Origin: Pseudomonas sp. LS1212
Lineage (GTDB): Bacteria > Pseudomonadota > Gammaproteobacteria > Pseudomonadales > Pseudomonadaceae
NCBI RefSeq assembly: GCF_024741815.1
Contig: NZ_CP102951.1
Coordinates: 1,627,001-1,691,000 of the forward strand
Direction of reading: 5' to 3'
Length of the DNA: 64,000 bases
Part shown: positions 1 through 9,005 of the stretch, one piece after another
Position numbering within the stretch: position 1 is the stretch's first letter
How the letters are laid out: each line of letters begins with the position of its first letter
Position numbers and translations under genes: made by a program
The notes under the pieces: model-generated
What the model was told of the DNA's origin: nothing
What the model saw: only the letters and a program-made list of their open reading frames with translations
Database searches by the model: none

Positions 1-725
1 GGCCACTGACCGCCACGGCGACCGGCAGCAACACCGGCACATCGACTATCACCCAGCCGAACCTGACCAGCAAACTCGATATCTACGACAGTGCCGCGTT
101 GGCCGAGCTGCAGGGTGCCGTGGAGAATTCGACACCGGTCAAGCTGGTCTTTGGGGCTGCCAGTGGCGGCTCGCAGGGCTATACCCTCTACAACGCCAAG
201 GGTAACCCCATTGGCACTGGCACCATCGTGCCCGGCCAGGACAACAAGCTGAGCATCAATGTGCCGATGGTCGATGCCAGCGGCAACCCGATCAACGACG
301 CCGGTGGCGTGCAGAAGACCTTCGCCTTCGAGACGACCATCGGTGGAACGCCGGACAGTACCGATAGCTATACCATCGCCTTCAACACCGCTGGCAAGTC
401 GGACAACCGCAACGCCCAGGAGCTGCTGAAACTGCAGACGGCGGCCACGGTCGGGGTCAGCAATGGTAATGCCGGCACCAGTTTGACCGGTGCCTATGCC
501 TCGTTGGTGGAGACGGTCGGCGCCAAGACGGCCAAAGCCGCTGTCGACGTGAAAGCGACCAGCGCGGTGGTGACCCAGGCCAAGGCCAACCGCGACTCGG
601 TATCCGGGGTCAACCTGGACGACGAAGCGGCTGCGCTGGTCAAGTTTCAGCAGTACTACACCGCGTCTTCGCAAATCATCAAAACTGCGCAAGAAGCTTT
701 CAGCACCCTGATGAACGCCCTCTAA
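1..725 (+). CDS. flgK: Flagellar hook-associated protein 1 FlgK, C-terminal part
   Basis: The window opens inside this gene; the frame runs unbroken from base 3 to the TAA at 723-725, so about 240 C-terminal residues are visible. FlgK is the first hook-filament junction protein, exported by the flagellar type III system. The last ~40 residues (GVNLDDEAAALVKFQQYYTA and onward) are the hallmark C-terminal helix shared by FlgK and FlgE-type rod/hook proteins, which packs into the D0 core. flgL follows after 13 bp, the normal flgKL pairing. The upstream part of the protein and its promoter lie outside the window. Confidence 0.95.
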   Translation, partial: PLTATATGSNTGTSTITQPNLTSKLDIYDSAALAELQGAVENSTPVKLVFGAASGGSQGYTLYNAKGNPIGTGTIVPGQDNKLSINVPMVDASGNPINDAGGVQKTFAFETTIGGTPDSTDSYTIAFNTAGKSDNRNAQELLKLQTAATVGVSNGNAGTSLTGAYASLVETVGAKTAKAAVDVKATSAVVTQAKANRDSVSGVNLDDEAAALVKFQQYYTASSQIIKTAQEAFSTLMNAL

Positions 726-738
726 GGATTAGTCGACC

Positions 739-2307
739 ATGCGTATTTCCACTTCTCAGTACTTCGAGACCAGCGCGGCCAACTACTCGAAGAGTTTTGC
801 CGATACCTCCAGGATCCACGAGCAGATCGTCTCGGGTGCGCGAATCCAGACCGCCTCCGACGATCCGATCGGTGCGGCCCGGCTGCTGCAGTTGCAGCAG
901 CAGAGCTCATTGCTGACCCAGTACAGTGGCAACATGACGACCGTGACCAACTCGCTGAACCAGTCCGAAAGCGTGCTCGATAGCATCACCACGGCGCTGC
1001 AGCGTGCGCGCGAGCTGACGATCGGGGCTGGCAGCGGTTCGCTGAGTGATGTCGACCGGGCCTCCATCGCCAGCGAGATCGGCGAAATCGAAGCGAACGT
1101 CTTCAGCCTGCTCAACAGTCGTGATGCCAACGGCCAGTACATTTTCTCTGGCTCGAAAACCACCACCCCACCGTATGTGCGCAACGGTGATGGCACTTAT
1201 ACCTATCAAGGCGATCAGACCCAGCTCAGCCTGCAGATCTCCGATACCTTGAGCGTAGCGACCAACGACACGGGTTTCAGTGCATTCGAGCAGGCGGTGA
1301 ATACCGCTCGCACCCGTTCGGCCCTGACCTTGCCAGCCACGGACGATGGCCGGGTGACCGTCTCGGCCGGGCATATGAACTCCCAAGGCAGTTACAGCAA
1401 GGCCTATACTGCCGGGCAGCCCTACACGCTGACCTTCGTCAGCAGTACGCAGTACACCATCACCGATGGCGCGGGCAACGACATCACCGCTGAAACCGCC
1501 AACAACGGCACGTTCGATCCCAACAAGGAAGGGGGGTCGGAAATCAACCTGCGTGGTGTGAGTTTTGACCTGGACATCACCCTGCAGCCGACCGACACCA
1601 ACCCCGATGCGGTAATCGCCGGGCATGTCTTCACCCTGGACAGCAAACCGGACAACCTCAATGCCAGTCGTGCAGCGGCCAACGCATCGACTGCTCAAAT
1701 CACCGGATCGAGTATCAGCAACAGCGGCGACTATGCCAGCACCTTCCCCAGTACCGGGGCAGTGATCAAGTTCACCAGCGCTACCGACTATGCCGTTTAT
1801 GCCCAGCCCGTGACGGCTGACAGCAAGGCCATTGCCAACGGCACCATGAGCGGCAGTTCGATCACTGCTGCCGGTGTGACGTTCGACATCAGCGGTGCGC
1901 CGGCATCGGGCGACCAGTACGTGGTTCAGGTCAACAGCCACAAGACCCGGAATGTGCTCGACACCTTGAGCAATCTGCGTACCGCGCTGAACACGCCGGT
2001 AACAGGCGATCGCCAGGCTCAGCTCAAACTGCAGAATTCCCTGGACGAGGCGCTGGGCAACATCACCAGCGCCAGTGAGCGTGTCGACGTTACCCGTGGC
2101 TCGATCGGTGGCCGCGGCAATATGCTGGATATCCAGAAAGCGGAGAACACCAGCCTGGCGCTCGCCAACAAGAGCACTCAGTCGGCCATTGGCGACACCG
2201 ACATGGCGACCGCTTCGATTGCCCTGACCCTGCAGCAGACCATGTTGCAGGCATCGCAACTGGCGTTCGCCAAGATTTCTCAGCTCAGCCTGTTCAACAA
2301 ACTCTGA
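739..2307 (+). CDS. flgL: Flagellar hook-associated protein 3 FlgL
   Basis: 522 aa, the second hook-filament junction protein. The N terminus (MRISTSQYFETSAANYSKS, then SGARIQTASDDPIGAARLLQ) is the conserved flagellin-like D0/D1 helix, and the C terminus (MLQASQLAFAKISQLSLFNKL) is the matching D0 helix. It is longer than enteric FlgL (about 317 aa); the extra length is a threonine/serine/glycine-rich central region at roughly residues 180-400, as in other Pseudomonas FlgL proteins. It ends the flgKL unit and borders the glycosylation island. Confidence 0.96.
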   Translation: MRISTSQYFETSAANYSKSFADTSRIHEQIVSGARIQTASDDPIGAARLLQLQQQSSLLTQYSGNMTTVTNSLNQSESVLDSITTALQRARELTIGAGSGSLSDVDRASIASEIGEIEANVFSLLNSRDANGQYIFSGSKTTTPPYVRNGDGTYTYQGDQTQLSLQISDTLSVATNDTGFSAFEQAVNTARTRSALTLPATDDGRVTVSAGHMNSQGSYSKAYTAGQPYTLTFVSSTQYTITDGAGNDITAETANNGTFDPNKEGGSEINLRGVSFDLDITLQPTDTNPDAVIAGHVFTLDSKPDNLNASRAAANASTAQITGSSISNSGDYASTFPSTGAVIKFTSATDYAVYAQPVTADSKAIANGTMSGSSITAAGVTFDISGAPASGDQYVVQVNSHKTRNVLDTLSNLRTALNTPVTGDRQAQLKLQNSLDEALGNITSASERVDVTRGSIGGRGNMLDIQKAENTSLALANKSTQSAIGDTDMATASIALTLQQTMLQASQLAFAKISQLSLFNKL

Positions 2308-2325
2308 GTTTCGTGCTTTGACTGG

Positions 2326-2357
2326 CTGGTGGCGCCTGATTGAAAGGGCGCTGCCAG
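2326..2357 (+). terminator. Possible flgL transcript-end hairpin
   Basis: Arms 2326-2336 and 2347-2357 pair as an 11-bp stem (two positions are G-U) around a 10-nt loop. A run of five T follows only after about 12 nt, so this is not a textbook intrinsic terminator. It lies between flgL and the first glycosyltransferase and may separate the two transcripts. Confidence 0.3.
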
Positions 2358-2416
2358 CACCCTGAATGTCTTTTTCCCCCGGTCGTCGTCGACGGCTGCC
2401 ACACGAGTCCTGTTTC

Positions 2417-5400
2417 ATGAGCCCGATGCCTCTCGTCACTATCGCTATTGCGGCCCAGCAACCTTACGGTTTCAGCCGTGCGTTGCGCAGCGCGTTGAGC
2501 CAGCAGTATGAAAACCTTGAGGTGTTGGTCTGCGATGACAGCCAGGGTGGCGAGATTCGGGCGATGGTCGAGCAGATCAGAGCGCAGTCAAGCGTGCCGG
2601 TGCGCTATCTGGCCAACGCGCTACCCCTGGGCCTGGGCGCCAACCTCCAGCAATGTGTCGAACAGTCACGTGGCGAGTTCATCAAGATTCTTCATGATGA
2701 GGATTGGTTGTTCGATAGCAATGTCAGTCTGCTGGCCAAGGTGCTGGTCGACTATCCCGATGTCACTGTTGCCGCCAGCCAGCGCTACCTGGTGGACTCA
2801 TCGGACCGGGTGTTGCCAACCAAAGTAGAAAACGCGGGCTTTATCTTCGCTGATACATTGCTCAATGGCTCAGACTTACTGAATCTGTTTGAAGTCAACG
2901 ACACGGATCTGATTGGCAGTTTAAGCAACACGTTGCTGCGGCGCGCGCAGGTTGTCCCCATCATTGCTGCGCTGACGATACCTGGCGAAAGCTTTCAGGT
3001 CATATTGGACCACATGATGGTGGTCTGTTTGTTGCGCAAGGGTAATCTGGTGCTATTGAACCAGGTGCTCGGCGCACAGCGTTATGAGCCATTGCGCATC
3101 AGCAGGCTGTCGGACTGGCAGGCCCTTAAATCACGTGAGATGAGCATTGCCCGTGAACTGCTGGCGGCCCGTGGGGGCAAGTCCGCTTCAGCGGGTAACC
3201 TGGATATCCGGCATATAGCGCTGCTCGATATGCCGGTCCAGGAATCGGAGCGTGAGTACGAGCCACTGCCGTTGATTCGTCTCATGGCGGTTCAACAAGA
3301 CACCCTTATGGAGTATGTGGGGACCTACAGCCGTACTTACGATGAAGTCTATGCGCAGTGGCTCGAGTCCAAGGATTTCTCGAGCGCCCAGCGCGCGGCC
3401 CTGCCAGGCAGGATCGAAAAGTGGAGTTCAAAGGCAGGTTTTGTGGTGGTGGTCATCGATGACCAGCGTGCCTGCGAGTTGCAATCGACATTGCACAGCC
3501 TCGCCGCACAGAGTTATGCAGCGGTGGCGACGCTTGTGTTGTCGGTCAACTGCCATGCCCCTGAAGTCGTCGGCAATACGCTGTATGTGCCACTTTCATC
3601 CGATTGGCCGACGCAGCTCAATCAATTGTTGGGGGAGGTGGACGGCTACGACTGGTTCTACCTGTTGCGTGCTGGCGATAGTCTGGTTGAGCACGCCCTG
3701 TTATTGCTGGCTGAGCGTATCGCCGAGCGACCGCACATGCAGGCCTGCTATAGCGATGAGGATTTCCTGGACGGTGAGTGCTACCGCGATCCGGTATTCA
3801 AACCGGACTTCAACCTGGACCTGCTGCGCAGTTATCCCTATGTCGGGCGGACACTGGTGTTCAGCCGGGAAATGTTCATTGAGCTGGGTGGTTTCAGCCC
3901 CGGGCTGAGCGAGCTGAGCCCCCATGATTTGTTGTGGCGGATCGTCGAGTGCAAAGGGCTTCAGGCGATCGAGCATATTGCGCAGGTGCTCGTTCATTGC
4001 CGTCAATCCTACTCCCAATGGTTGAGCCTGCCTGACGTCAGCAGCCAAAGCGCCGGGCTGGTTTCGCGCCATCTCAATCGCATGGGGCTGGCTCATGAGC
4101 TGTTGCCTGGCGGGTTCGCCCTGGTCAATCGGATTCGCTACGCCCATGGCGTACAACCCATTGTATCGATTGTCATTGTCAGTCAGGGGCGTTTGAGTCG
4201 TCTGCAAAACTGCCTCGATAGCTTAATGGAGCGCACGCAGTACGCTGCCTACGAGATTGTGATCGTCGCCGCTGCGAATGAGTCCCGCCAGAGCCGGAGC
4301 TGGTTGCAAGGCATCGCAGCGCTGGGAAGCGATCAATTGAGCGTGGTTTGGGCAGATCAGGTGCATGACACACTGGCCAAGCGAATCAATGTCGGGGCTC
4401 GACAGGCACGCGGCGAGTACCTCTTGATGCTCAGCCAGGACTGCGGCGTTATCGACGGCAGTTGGCTGGCGGAGATGATGAACCACGGCCAGCGCAGTGA
4501 AGTGGGTATCGTGGGCGCCAAACTGTTCAACCAGGCCGGCACCGTGGAGCATGCCGGGCTGATCTTTGGTCTGGGCGGCGTAGCGGGACCGGCATTCAAA
4601 GGCGAACAACCCAATAGCCCCGGTTACATGCATCGGCTTAGCGTCGTGCAGAACTATGGCGCTGTCAGCGGTGCCTGTCTGCTGGTTCGCAAAGCGCTGT
4701 TCGATAAGCTCGGCGGGCTCGATGAAGGATTGCAGCAGGGGGTCGGTGTCGAAGTGGACCTCTGTCTTCGCGCGCATGAGGCAGGCTATCTGACGGTTTG
4801 GACACCCTATGCAAAGTTGCTGCTGCGTGCGGCGCCGGCCAATGAATCGACTCAAGTCAGCGCCCCGGACTCGATCGCGGACACCGAAAAGCTGACGCTG
4901 ACGAAATGGGCGCCGAAGTTGGCCCGCGATCCGGCTTACAACCCCAACCTGACGCTAGGCGGTACGGGCTTCAGCTTGAGCGCCACTCCCCGTCTGGGCT
5001 GGCAGCCTTTCGCGAGCAGTCCCGTCTTGAGAGTTCTCGGCTTGCCCGTCAACAAGGGGGCGGTTGGGCATTATCGTCTGATCAACCCACTGACCGAGCT
5101 CGAACGTCAGGGGCAAGTTGAAGGTGTCCTGCATTACCGAACGCCGCAGATCCTCGAAATCGAGCGCATGGCGCCCGACGTGATCATCTTTCAGGGGCGT
5201 TACAGTGCCGGGCCCGTCGAAGGAATGGCAACGATCAAGGCGAGCACGCGGGCGTTCAATGTTTTCGAACTGGATGATTATCTTTTGGACATCCCGGCGC
5301 AGAACGAGCACAAGCGTTACTTGAGCAAGGATCTCAGGGAAAGCTTGAAAAAGGGCGTCGGCCTGTGCGATCGATTGGTGGTCTCCACCGAGCCACTGGC

Positions 5401-6007
5401 CGACGTGATGCGCGAGATGAATCAGGATATTCGCGTGGTGCCGAACATGCTCGCGCCGCAGTTGTGGGATGGCCTTCAGAGCCTGCGCCGAACCACCCGC
5501 AAGCCTAGAGTCGGCTGGGGTGGCGGCACCAGTCATACCGGCGATCTGATGCTCATTGCCGAGGTGGTCAAGCAATTGGCCGAGGAGGTGGATTGGGTAT
5601 TTTTCGGTATGTGTCCTGCGCAACTATTGCCCTACGTCCATGAGTTCCACCCGACGGTGCCGCTGGACCTGTACCCGCGCAAGCTTGCCAGTCTCAACCT
5701 GGATCTGGCGTTGGCACCGTTGGAGCAGCACGTTTTCAACGACTGCAAGAGTAATCTGCGCTTGCTGGAATACGGCGCCTGCGGCTATCCGGTGATTTGC
5801 AGTGATACGAAGGCGTATCGCGGCAATCTGCCAGCCACCCGGATCGCTGGCAACTCGACAAACGAGTGGGTAGAAGCGATCCGGATGCATCTGGCTGACC
5901 GCGATGCCAGCGACAGGATGGGGGACGGTCTGCGCGAAGCGGTAATGCGCGATTTTGTTCTGCGTGGCGATTGCCTTCAGCAGTGGCTGCAGGCCTGGCG
6001 GCCCTGA
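2417..6007 (+). CDS. Giant multidomain glycosyltransferase of the flagellin-modification island (Fgt1/FgtA type)
   Basis: 1196 aa from ATG 2417 (an in-frame ATG at 2366 would add 17 arginine-rich residues that do not fit the fold). Three GT2-like modules can be read: residues ~3-260 (MPLVTIAIAAQQPYG start, D94-E95-D96 as DXD), ~335-570 (with ACYSDEDFLDGECYRDPVFK), and ~578-830 (PIVSIVIVSQGRLSRL start). A GT-B-like C-terminal domain follows (~865-1196, ending GACGYPVICSD...QWLQAWRP). In module 3 the usual DXD site reads LSQDC, so it may be catalytically weak. Its place between flgL and fliC matches the flagellin glycosyltransferases of P. syringae and P. aeruginosa, which build glycans on flagellin Ser/Thr in the cytoplasm. 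The donor and linkage are not readable. Modules 3 and C-terminal resemble the second giant enzyme at 11098. Confidence 0.85.
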   Translation: MSPMPLVTIAIAAQQPYGFSRALRSALSQQYENLEVLVCDDSQGGEIRAMVEQIRAQSSVPVRYLANALPLGLGANLQQCVEQSRGEFIKILHDEDWLFDSNVSLLAKVLVDYPDVTVAASQRYLVDSSDRVLPTKVENAGFIFADTLLNGSDLLNLFEVNDTDLIGSLSNTLLRRAQVVPIIAALTIPGESFQVILDHMMVVCLLRKGNLVLLNQVLGAQRYEPLRISRLSDWQALKSREMSIARELLAARGGKSASAGNLDIRHIALLDMPVQESEREYEPLPLIRLMAVQQDTLMEYVGTYSRTYDEVYAQWLESKDFSSAQRAALPGRIEKWSSKAGFVVVVIDDQRACELQSTLHSLAAQSYAAVATLVLSVNCHAPEVVGNTLYVPLSSDWPTQLNQLLGEVDGYDWFYLLRAGDSLVEHALLLLAERIAERPHMQACYSDEDFLDGECYRDPVFKPDFNLDLLRSYPYVGRTLVFSREMFIELGGFSPGLSELSPHDLLWRIVECKGLQAIEHIAQVLVHCRQSYSQWLSLPDVSSQSAGLVSRHLNRMGLAHELLPGGFALVNRIRYAHGVQPIVSIVIVSQGRLSRLQNCLDSLMERTQYAAYEIVIVAAANESRQSRSWLQGIAALGSDQLSVVWADQVHDTLAKRINVGARQARGEYLLMLSQDCGVIDGSWLAEMMNHGQRSEVGIVGAKLFNQAGTVEHAGLIFGLGGVAGPAFKGEQPNSPGYMHRLSVVQNYGAVSGACLLVRKALFDKLGGLDEGLQQGVGVEVDLCLRAHEAGYLTVWTPYAKLLLRAAPANESTQVSAPDSIADTEKLTLTKWAPKLARDPAYNPNLTLGGTGFSLSATPRLGWQPFASSPVLRVLGLPVNKGAVGHYRLINPLTELERQGQVEGVLHYRTPQILEIERMAPDVIIFQGRYSAGPVEGMATIKASTRAFNVFELDDYLLDIPAQNEHKRYLSKDLRESLKKGVGLCDRLVVSTEPLADVMREMNQDIRVVPNMLAPQLWDGLQSLRRTTRKPRVGWGGGTSHTGDLMLIAEVVKQLAEEVDWVFFGMCPAQLLPYVHEFHPTVPLDLYPRKLASLNLDLALAPLEQHVFNDCKSNLRLLEYGACGYPVICSDTKAYRGNLPATRIAGNSTNEWVEAIRMHLADRDASDRMGDGLREAVMRDFVLRGDCLQQWLQAWRP

Positions 6008-6012
6008 TGCGG

Positions 6013-6052
6013 GAGCGCGATAGCGGCGGCAAAACCTGCCGCTGTCGCGCTC
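6013..6052 (+). terminator. Strong hairpin after the first glycosyltransferase gene
   Basis: GAGCGCGA-T-AGCGGC at 6013-6027 pairs with GCCGCT-G-TCGCGCTC at 6038-6052, a ~15-bp stem with a 10-nt loop, 5 bp after the stop codon. A T-run (6065-6071) follows at some distance. It is likely a transcript 3' end or processing barrier. Confidence 0.5.
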
Positions 6053-6069
6053 AAGGTTCGTTCGCTTTT

Positions 6070-6097
6070 TTGGCCGACTTTTTGCTCTGACTATAGA
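6070..6097 (+). promoter_or_regulatory. Candidate sigma-70 promoter of the vioA-like operon
   Basis: TTGGCC (6070-6075), a 16-bp spacer and TATAGA (6092-6097), each 4/6 to consensus, 80 bp before the vioA-like gene and after the hairpin at 6013. A 12-bp perfect palindrome GCGAGCGCTCGC (6123-6134) lies between this site and the gene and could be an operator or chance. Confidence 0.35.
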
Positions 6098-6178
6098 AGG
6101 TCGGGTAAACGTCATTTTCATGGCGAGCGCTCGCTGTGATGCCTCAGGGCATTTCCAATCGACAAGAGCGCCGTATCC

Positions 6179-7297
6179 ATGGTCAAGACTACGCCCGTCA
6201 CCAGCCCTTTACTGCCTCCTTTGGAGGAGTTCATTCCCTATCTGGAGCAGATATGGAAGAGCAAATGGCTGACCAATGGCGGCACCTACCATCAGCAGCT
6301 TGAGCGAGAGTTGAGCGAGTACCTGGGGGTGGAGCATCTGTGCCTGTTCGCCAATGGCACCCTGGCGCTGGTAACAGCGTTGCAAGCCTTGCGCATTACC
6401 GGCGAGGTCATCACAACCCCTTATTCTTTCGTGGCTACGGCGCATTCGCTGCTTTGGAACAGCGTAAAGCCGGTGTTCGTCGACATCGATCCGCACACCT
6501 TCAACCTTGATCCGGACCGGATCGAAGAAGCCATTACCCCGGCAACCACGGCGATCATGCCGGTCCACTGCTATGGCATTCCCTGTCAGGTCGAGGCGAT
6601 TGAGCGCATTGCCGATACCTACGGCTTGAAAGTCATCTACGATGCCGCGCATGCGTTCGGTGTCCGCCAGGGTGGCATGAGTGTTCTCAAGCATGGCGAT
6701 CTGTCGGTGCTCAGCTTTCATGCCACCAAAGTCTTCAACACCTTCGAGGGCGGCGCGATCATCTGCCCGGATGCGAAAATCAAGCAGCGTATCGACTACT
6801 TGAAAAACTTTGGCTTTGCCGACGAAACCACGGTCATGGCGCCGGGCATCAACGGCAAGATGAATGAAGTGCAGGCGGCTTTCGGTGTCCTGCAACTGCG
6901 TCATATCGAAAAGGCACGTGCAACGCGCCAACGGATTTTCGAGCGTTACCGCAGCGCCCTGGCCAAAGTACCCGGGGTACGAATGCTGGCGCCGGGGGCG
7001 GATGTCGAGTGGAATTACGCCTACTGCCCGGTGCTGATCGATGAGCAAAAGTTCGGCATCAGCCGCGACGAGCTGTATGACGTCTATCGCGCCCGTGACA
7101 TTCTCGTGCGGCGCTATTTCTATCCGCTGATCAGCGAATTCCCCATGTACCGTGGCTTGCCGAGTGCCGATATCACTCGCTTGGGCAATGCTTTCGAGGT
7201 TTCCCGGCAAGTGCTTTGCCTACCGATCTTTCCGGACCTGGCGCCGGAGAAGCAGGAAGAGATCATTGAGATTCTTCTTGGCGCGCGGGCTGATTGA
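6179..7297 (+). CDS. vioA: DegT/DnrJ/EryC1-family sugar aminotransferase, VioA-like
   Basis: 372 aa, PLP fold type I. The probable Schiff-base lysine is K184 (SFHATKVFNTFEGG) and the PLP-ring Asp is D155 (IYDAAHAFG). The N terminus (LLPPLEEFIPYLEQIWKSKW then LTNGG) is typical of sugar 4-aminotransferases such as VioA, which converts dTDP-4-keto-6-deoxyglucose to dTDP-4-amino-4,6-dideoxyglucose (dTDP-viosamine). Viosamine is the known terminal flagellin sugar in P. syringae, which supports this reading beside flagellin glycosyltransferases; the exact substrate is inferred. It is the first gene of a tightly packed seven-gene operon. Start ATG 6179 has only a weak purine-rich RBS. Confidence 0.8.
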   Translation: MVKTTPVTSPLLPPLEEFIPYLEQIWKSKWLTNGGTYHQQLERELSEYLGVEHLCLFANGTLALVTALQALRITGEVITTPYSFVATAHSLLWNSVKPVFVDIDPHTFNLDPDRIEEAITPATTAIMPVHCYGIPCQVEAIERIADTYGLKVIYDAAHAFGVRQGGMSVLKHGDLSVLSFHATKVFNTFEGGAIICPDAKIKQRIDYLKNFGFADETTVMAPGINGKMNEVQAAFGVLQLRHIEKARATRQRIFERYRSALAKVPGVRMLAPGADVEWNYAYCPVLIDEQKFGISRDELYDVYRARDILVRRYFYPLISEFPMYRGLPSADITRLGNAFEVSRQVLCLPIFPDLAPEKQEEIIEILLGARAD

Positions 7298-7306
7298 GTG
7301 AGTCCA

Positions 7307-8032
7307 ATGCCAGCAGTCCAACCCGTTAGCAAACGCATCGTCTTGATGCAGCCTTATTTCCTGCCGTACCTGGGTTACTTCCAGCTCATGGCCGCTGCCG
7401 ACTGCTTTGTGATCTACGACAATGTCCAGTTCATCAAGAATGGCTGGATCGAGCGCAATCGCTACCTGCTCGATGGGGAAGCGAAGTGGTTCGGCGTGCC
7501 GCTTGGCAAGAGCAGTCATACCCGTCTGATTCTGGAAAGGCAGGTCTCGCCATTATTTGACCTGGACGCGTTGCTGAACCGTCTCGACTTTGCCTACCGA
7601 AAGGCGCCTCGCCAGCGCCTGATGCTGGACTGGCTCAAGGCCTTGCTGTCACCGGCAGCGGCAAACATCGCCGAGCTCAATGAGCGACTGTTGCGCGCGT
7701 GTTGCGATCTTTTGGGGTTGCAGGTTCCTATCCTGCGCGCCAGCGAGTTGATCGAAAACAGTCGGTTCAGCGGTGAGGCGCGGGTCATTGAAATGGTTCA
7801 GGCCCTCGGCGGCACCCATTACCTCAACCCCATGGGTGGCAAGGCGCTCTACCAGCAGGAGCATTTTGGCCGTGAGGGTTTGATGCTGGAGTTTCTGCGG
7901 CCGTACTTGCCGGCTTATCCACAAGGAGGGCGGGATTTCCTGCCGGGCTTGTCCATCCTCGATGCGTTGATGTTCAACGAGCCTGCGGTGGTGGCCGACT
8001 GGGCGCGTCAGGGAGTAGTAGAGCGTGGCTGA
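7307..8032 (+). CDS. WbqC family protein
   Basis: About 241 aa from ATG 7307; GTG 7298, abutting the previous stop, is an alternative start. The opening (KRIVLMQPYFLPYLGYFQLM, then DNVQFIKNGWIERNRYL) is the WbqC-family signature, a family found in O-antigen and other surface-sugar loci whose biochemistry is not settled. WbqC-like proteins have been proposed to act in modified-sugar or acyl-sugar assembly. It overlaps the next gene by 8 bp and so is probably translationally coupled. No signal peptide or membrane segment is visible, so it is cytosolic. Specific role unknown. Confidence 0.8.
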   Translation: MPAVQPVSKRIVLMQPYFLPYLGYFQLMAAADCFVIYDNVQFIKNGWIERNRYLLDGEAKWFGVPLGKSSHTRLILERQVSPLFDLDALLNRLDFAYRKAPRQRLMLDWLKALLSPAAANIAELNERLLRACCDLLGLQVPILRASELIENSRFSGEARVIEMVQALGGTHYLNPMGGKALYQQEHFGREGLMLEFLRPYLPAYPQGGRDFLPGLSILDALMFNEPAVVADWARQGVVERG

Positions 8033-9005
8033 AGCAATTGGAGGCTATTTCGAACTCGAGTTGGGAAAGGGCAGCGTTCTTTATCCACGGGCCCAGGCTT
8101 TCAACAGCGCTCGATCGGCCTTGCAAGCGTTCCTCAAGTGCGCTGAGGTGCGGCGTCTTTTCCTGCCTGATTTCATTTGCCCGGTGATGATCGATGCGGC
8201 TCGCGCTGCTGGCATCGAAGTGCTGCGCTATGAGGTCGATCATCGGTTGGAGCTGGCTGGCTCTCCGTCGCTCGGTTCCGGTGACTACCTGCTTTATGTC
8301 AATTACTTCGGACTCATGGATGGGTATGTTCTGCATACCCTGGCACAGCAGTACCCGGGGCAGTTGATCATCGATAATGCCCAGGCGCTGTTCTCCCCGC
8401 CGGTGCTGACGGTGCCCACCCTGTACTCGCCACGCAAATTTGTCGGCGTACCGGACGGGGGGTGGCTGCTCAACGCCCCCAGCGTCTCGCCCATGCCTGT
8501 GGCAGCCGATAGCAAAGGGCGGCTGGGTGCGCTGCTGGGGCGTCTTGGCGGTGAACCGGAGAGTCACTATGCGGACTTCATCGACGTGGAGCAGGCCATC
8601 GCCGACGATGGCCTGTTGGGGATGTCGGCCGTCACGAGCAAGCTCCTCGCCAGCCTGGATTACCCAGCGCTATGCCAGCGCCGCACGGATAATTTTCAAC
8701 GGGTCGGGCAGGGGCTGGGTGAGCTGAATGGCTTTGCAGGCGTTGCCGACGCGCCTGTGGCTGCGCTGTGTTACCCACTGTTGCTCGACAGTGCGCAGCG
8801 GGCCCGCCAGGTCCGCGCCTTTCTTCTCGAGCAGCGGATCTATGTGCCGACCTATTGGCGTGAGCTGTTGAATGACCCGGCGGCAGGCAAGGCTGCCCGG
8901 GACTTGAGCGAGCGTCTGCTGCCGTTGCCGATCGATCAGCGCTATGGCGCCAATGATATGGATCGGCTGGTCTCAACCCTTTATCAAGCTGTGAGGTGTT
9001 CGTGA
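8025..9005 (+). CDS. Divergent PLP fold-I (DegT-like) protein
   Basis: 326 aa from GTG 8025, overlapping the WbqC gene by 8 bp. It is shorter and more divergent than the VioA-like enzyme upstream. The fold-I pattern is still readable: FNSARSALQAFLK at the cofactor-phosphate end, FLPDFICPVMIDAARAAGIE as the large-domain repeat, IIDNAQALFS with D117 as the likely pyridine-N Asp, and YSPRKFVGVPDGG with K138 as the likely Schiff-base lysine. Both key residues are kept, so it may be an active aminotransferase or a dehydratase-type sugar enzyme rather than a dead paralogue. Its substrate cannot be told from sequence. It overlaps the GNAT gene by 4 bp (GTGA). Confidence 0.7.
   Translation: MAEAIGGYFELELGKGSVLYPRAQAFNSARSALQAFLKCAEVRRLFLPDFICPVMIDAARAAGIEVLRYEVDHRLELAGSPSLGSGDYLLYVNYFGLMDGYVLHTLAQQYPGQLIIDNAQALFSPPVLTVPTLYSPRKFVGVPDGGWLLNAPSVSPMPVAADSKGRLGALLGRLGGEPESHYADFIDVEQAIADDGLLGMSAVTSKLLASLDYPALCQRRTDNFQRVGQGLGELNGFAGVADAPVAALCYPLLLDSAQRARQVRAFLLEQRIYVPTYWRELLNDPAAGKAARDLSERLLPLPIDQRYGANDMDRLVSTLYQAVRCS

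Noticed and set aside
907..2439. 510-codon minus-strand open frame across flgL
   Set aside because: Low-information antisense frame; flgL on the plus strand is certain. The same applies to the long antisense frame at 34237-35844 across fliL-fliM.
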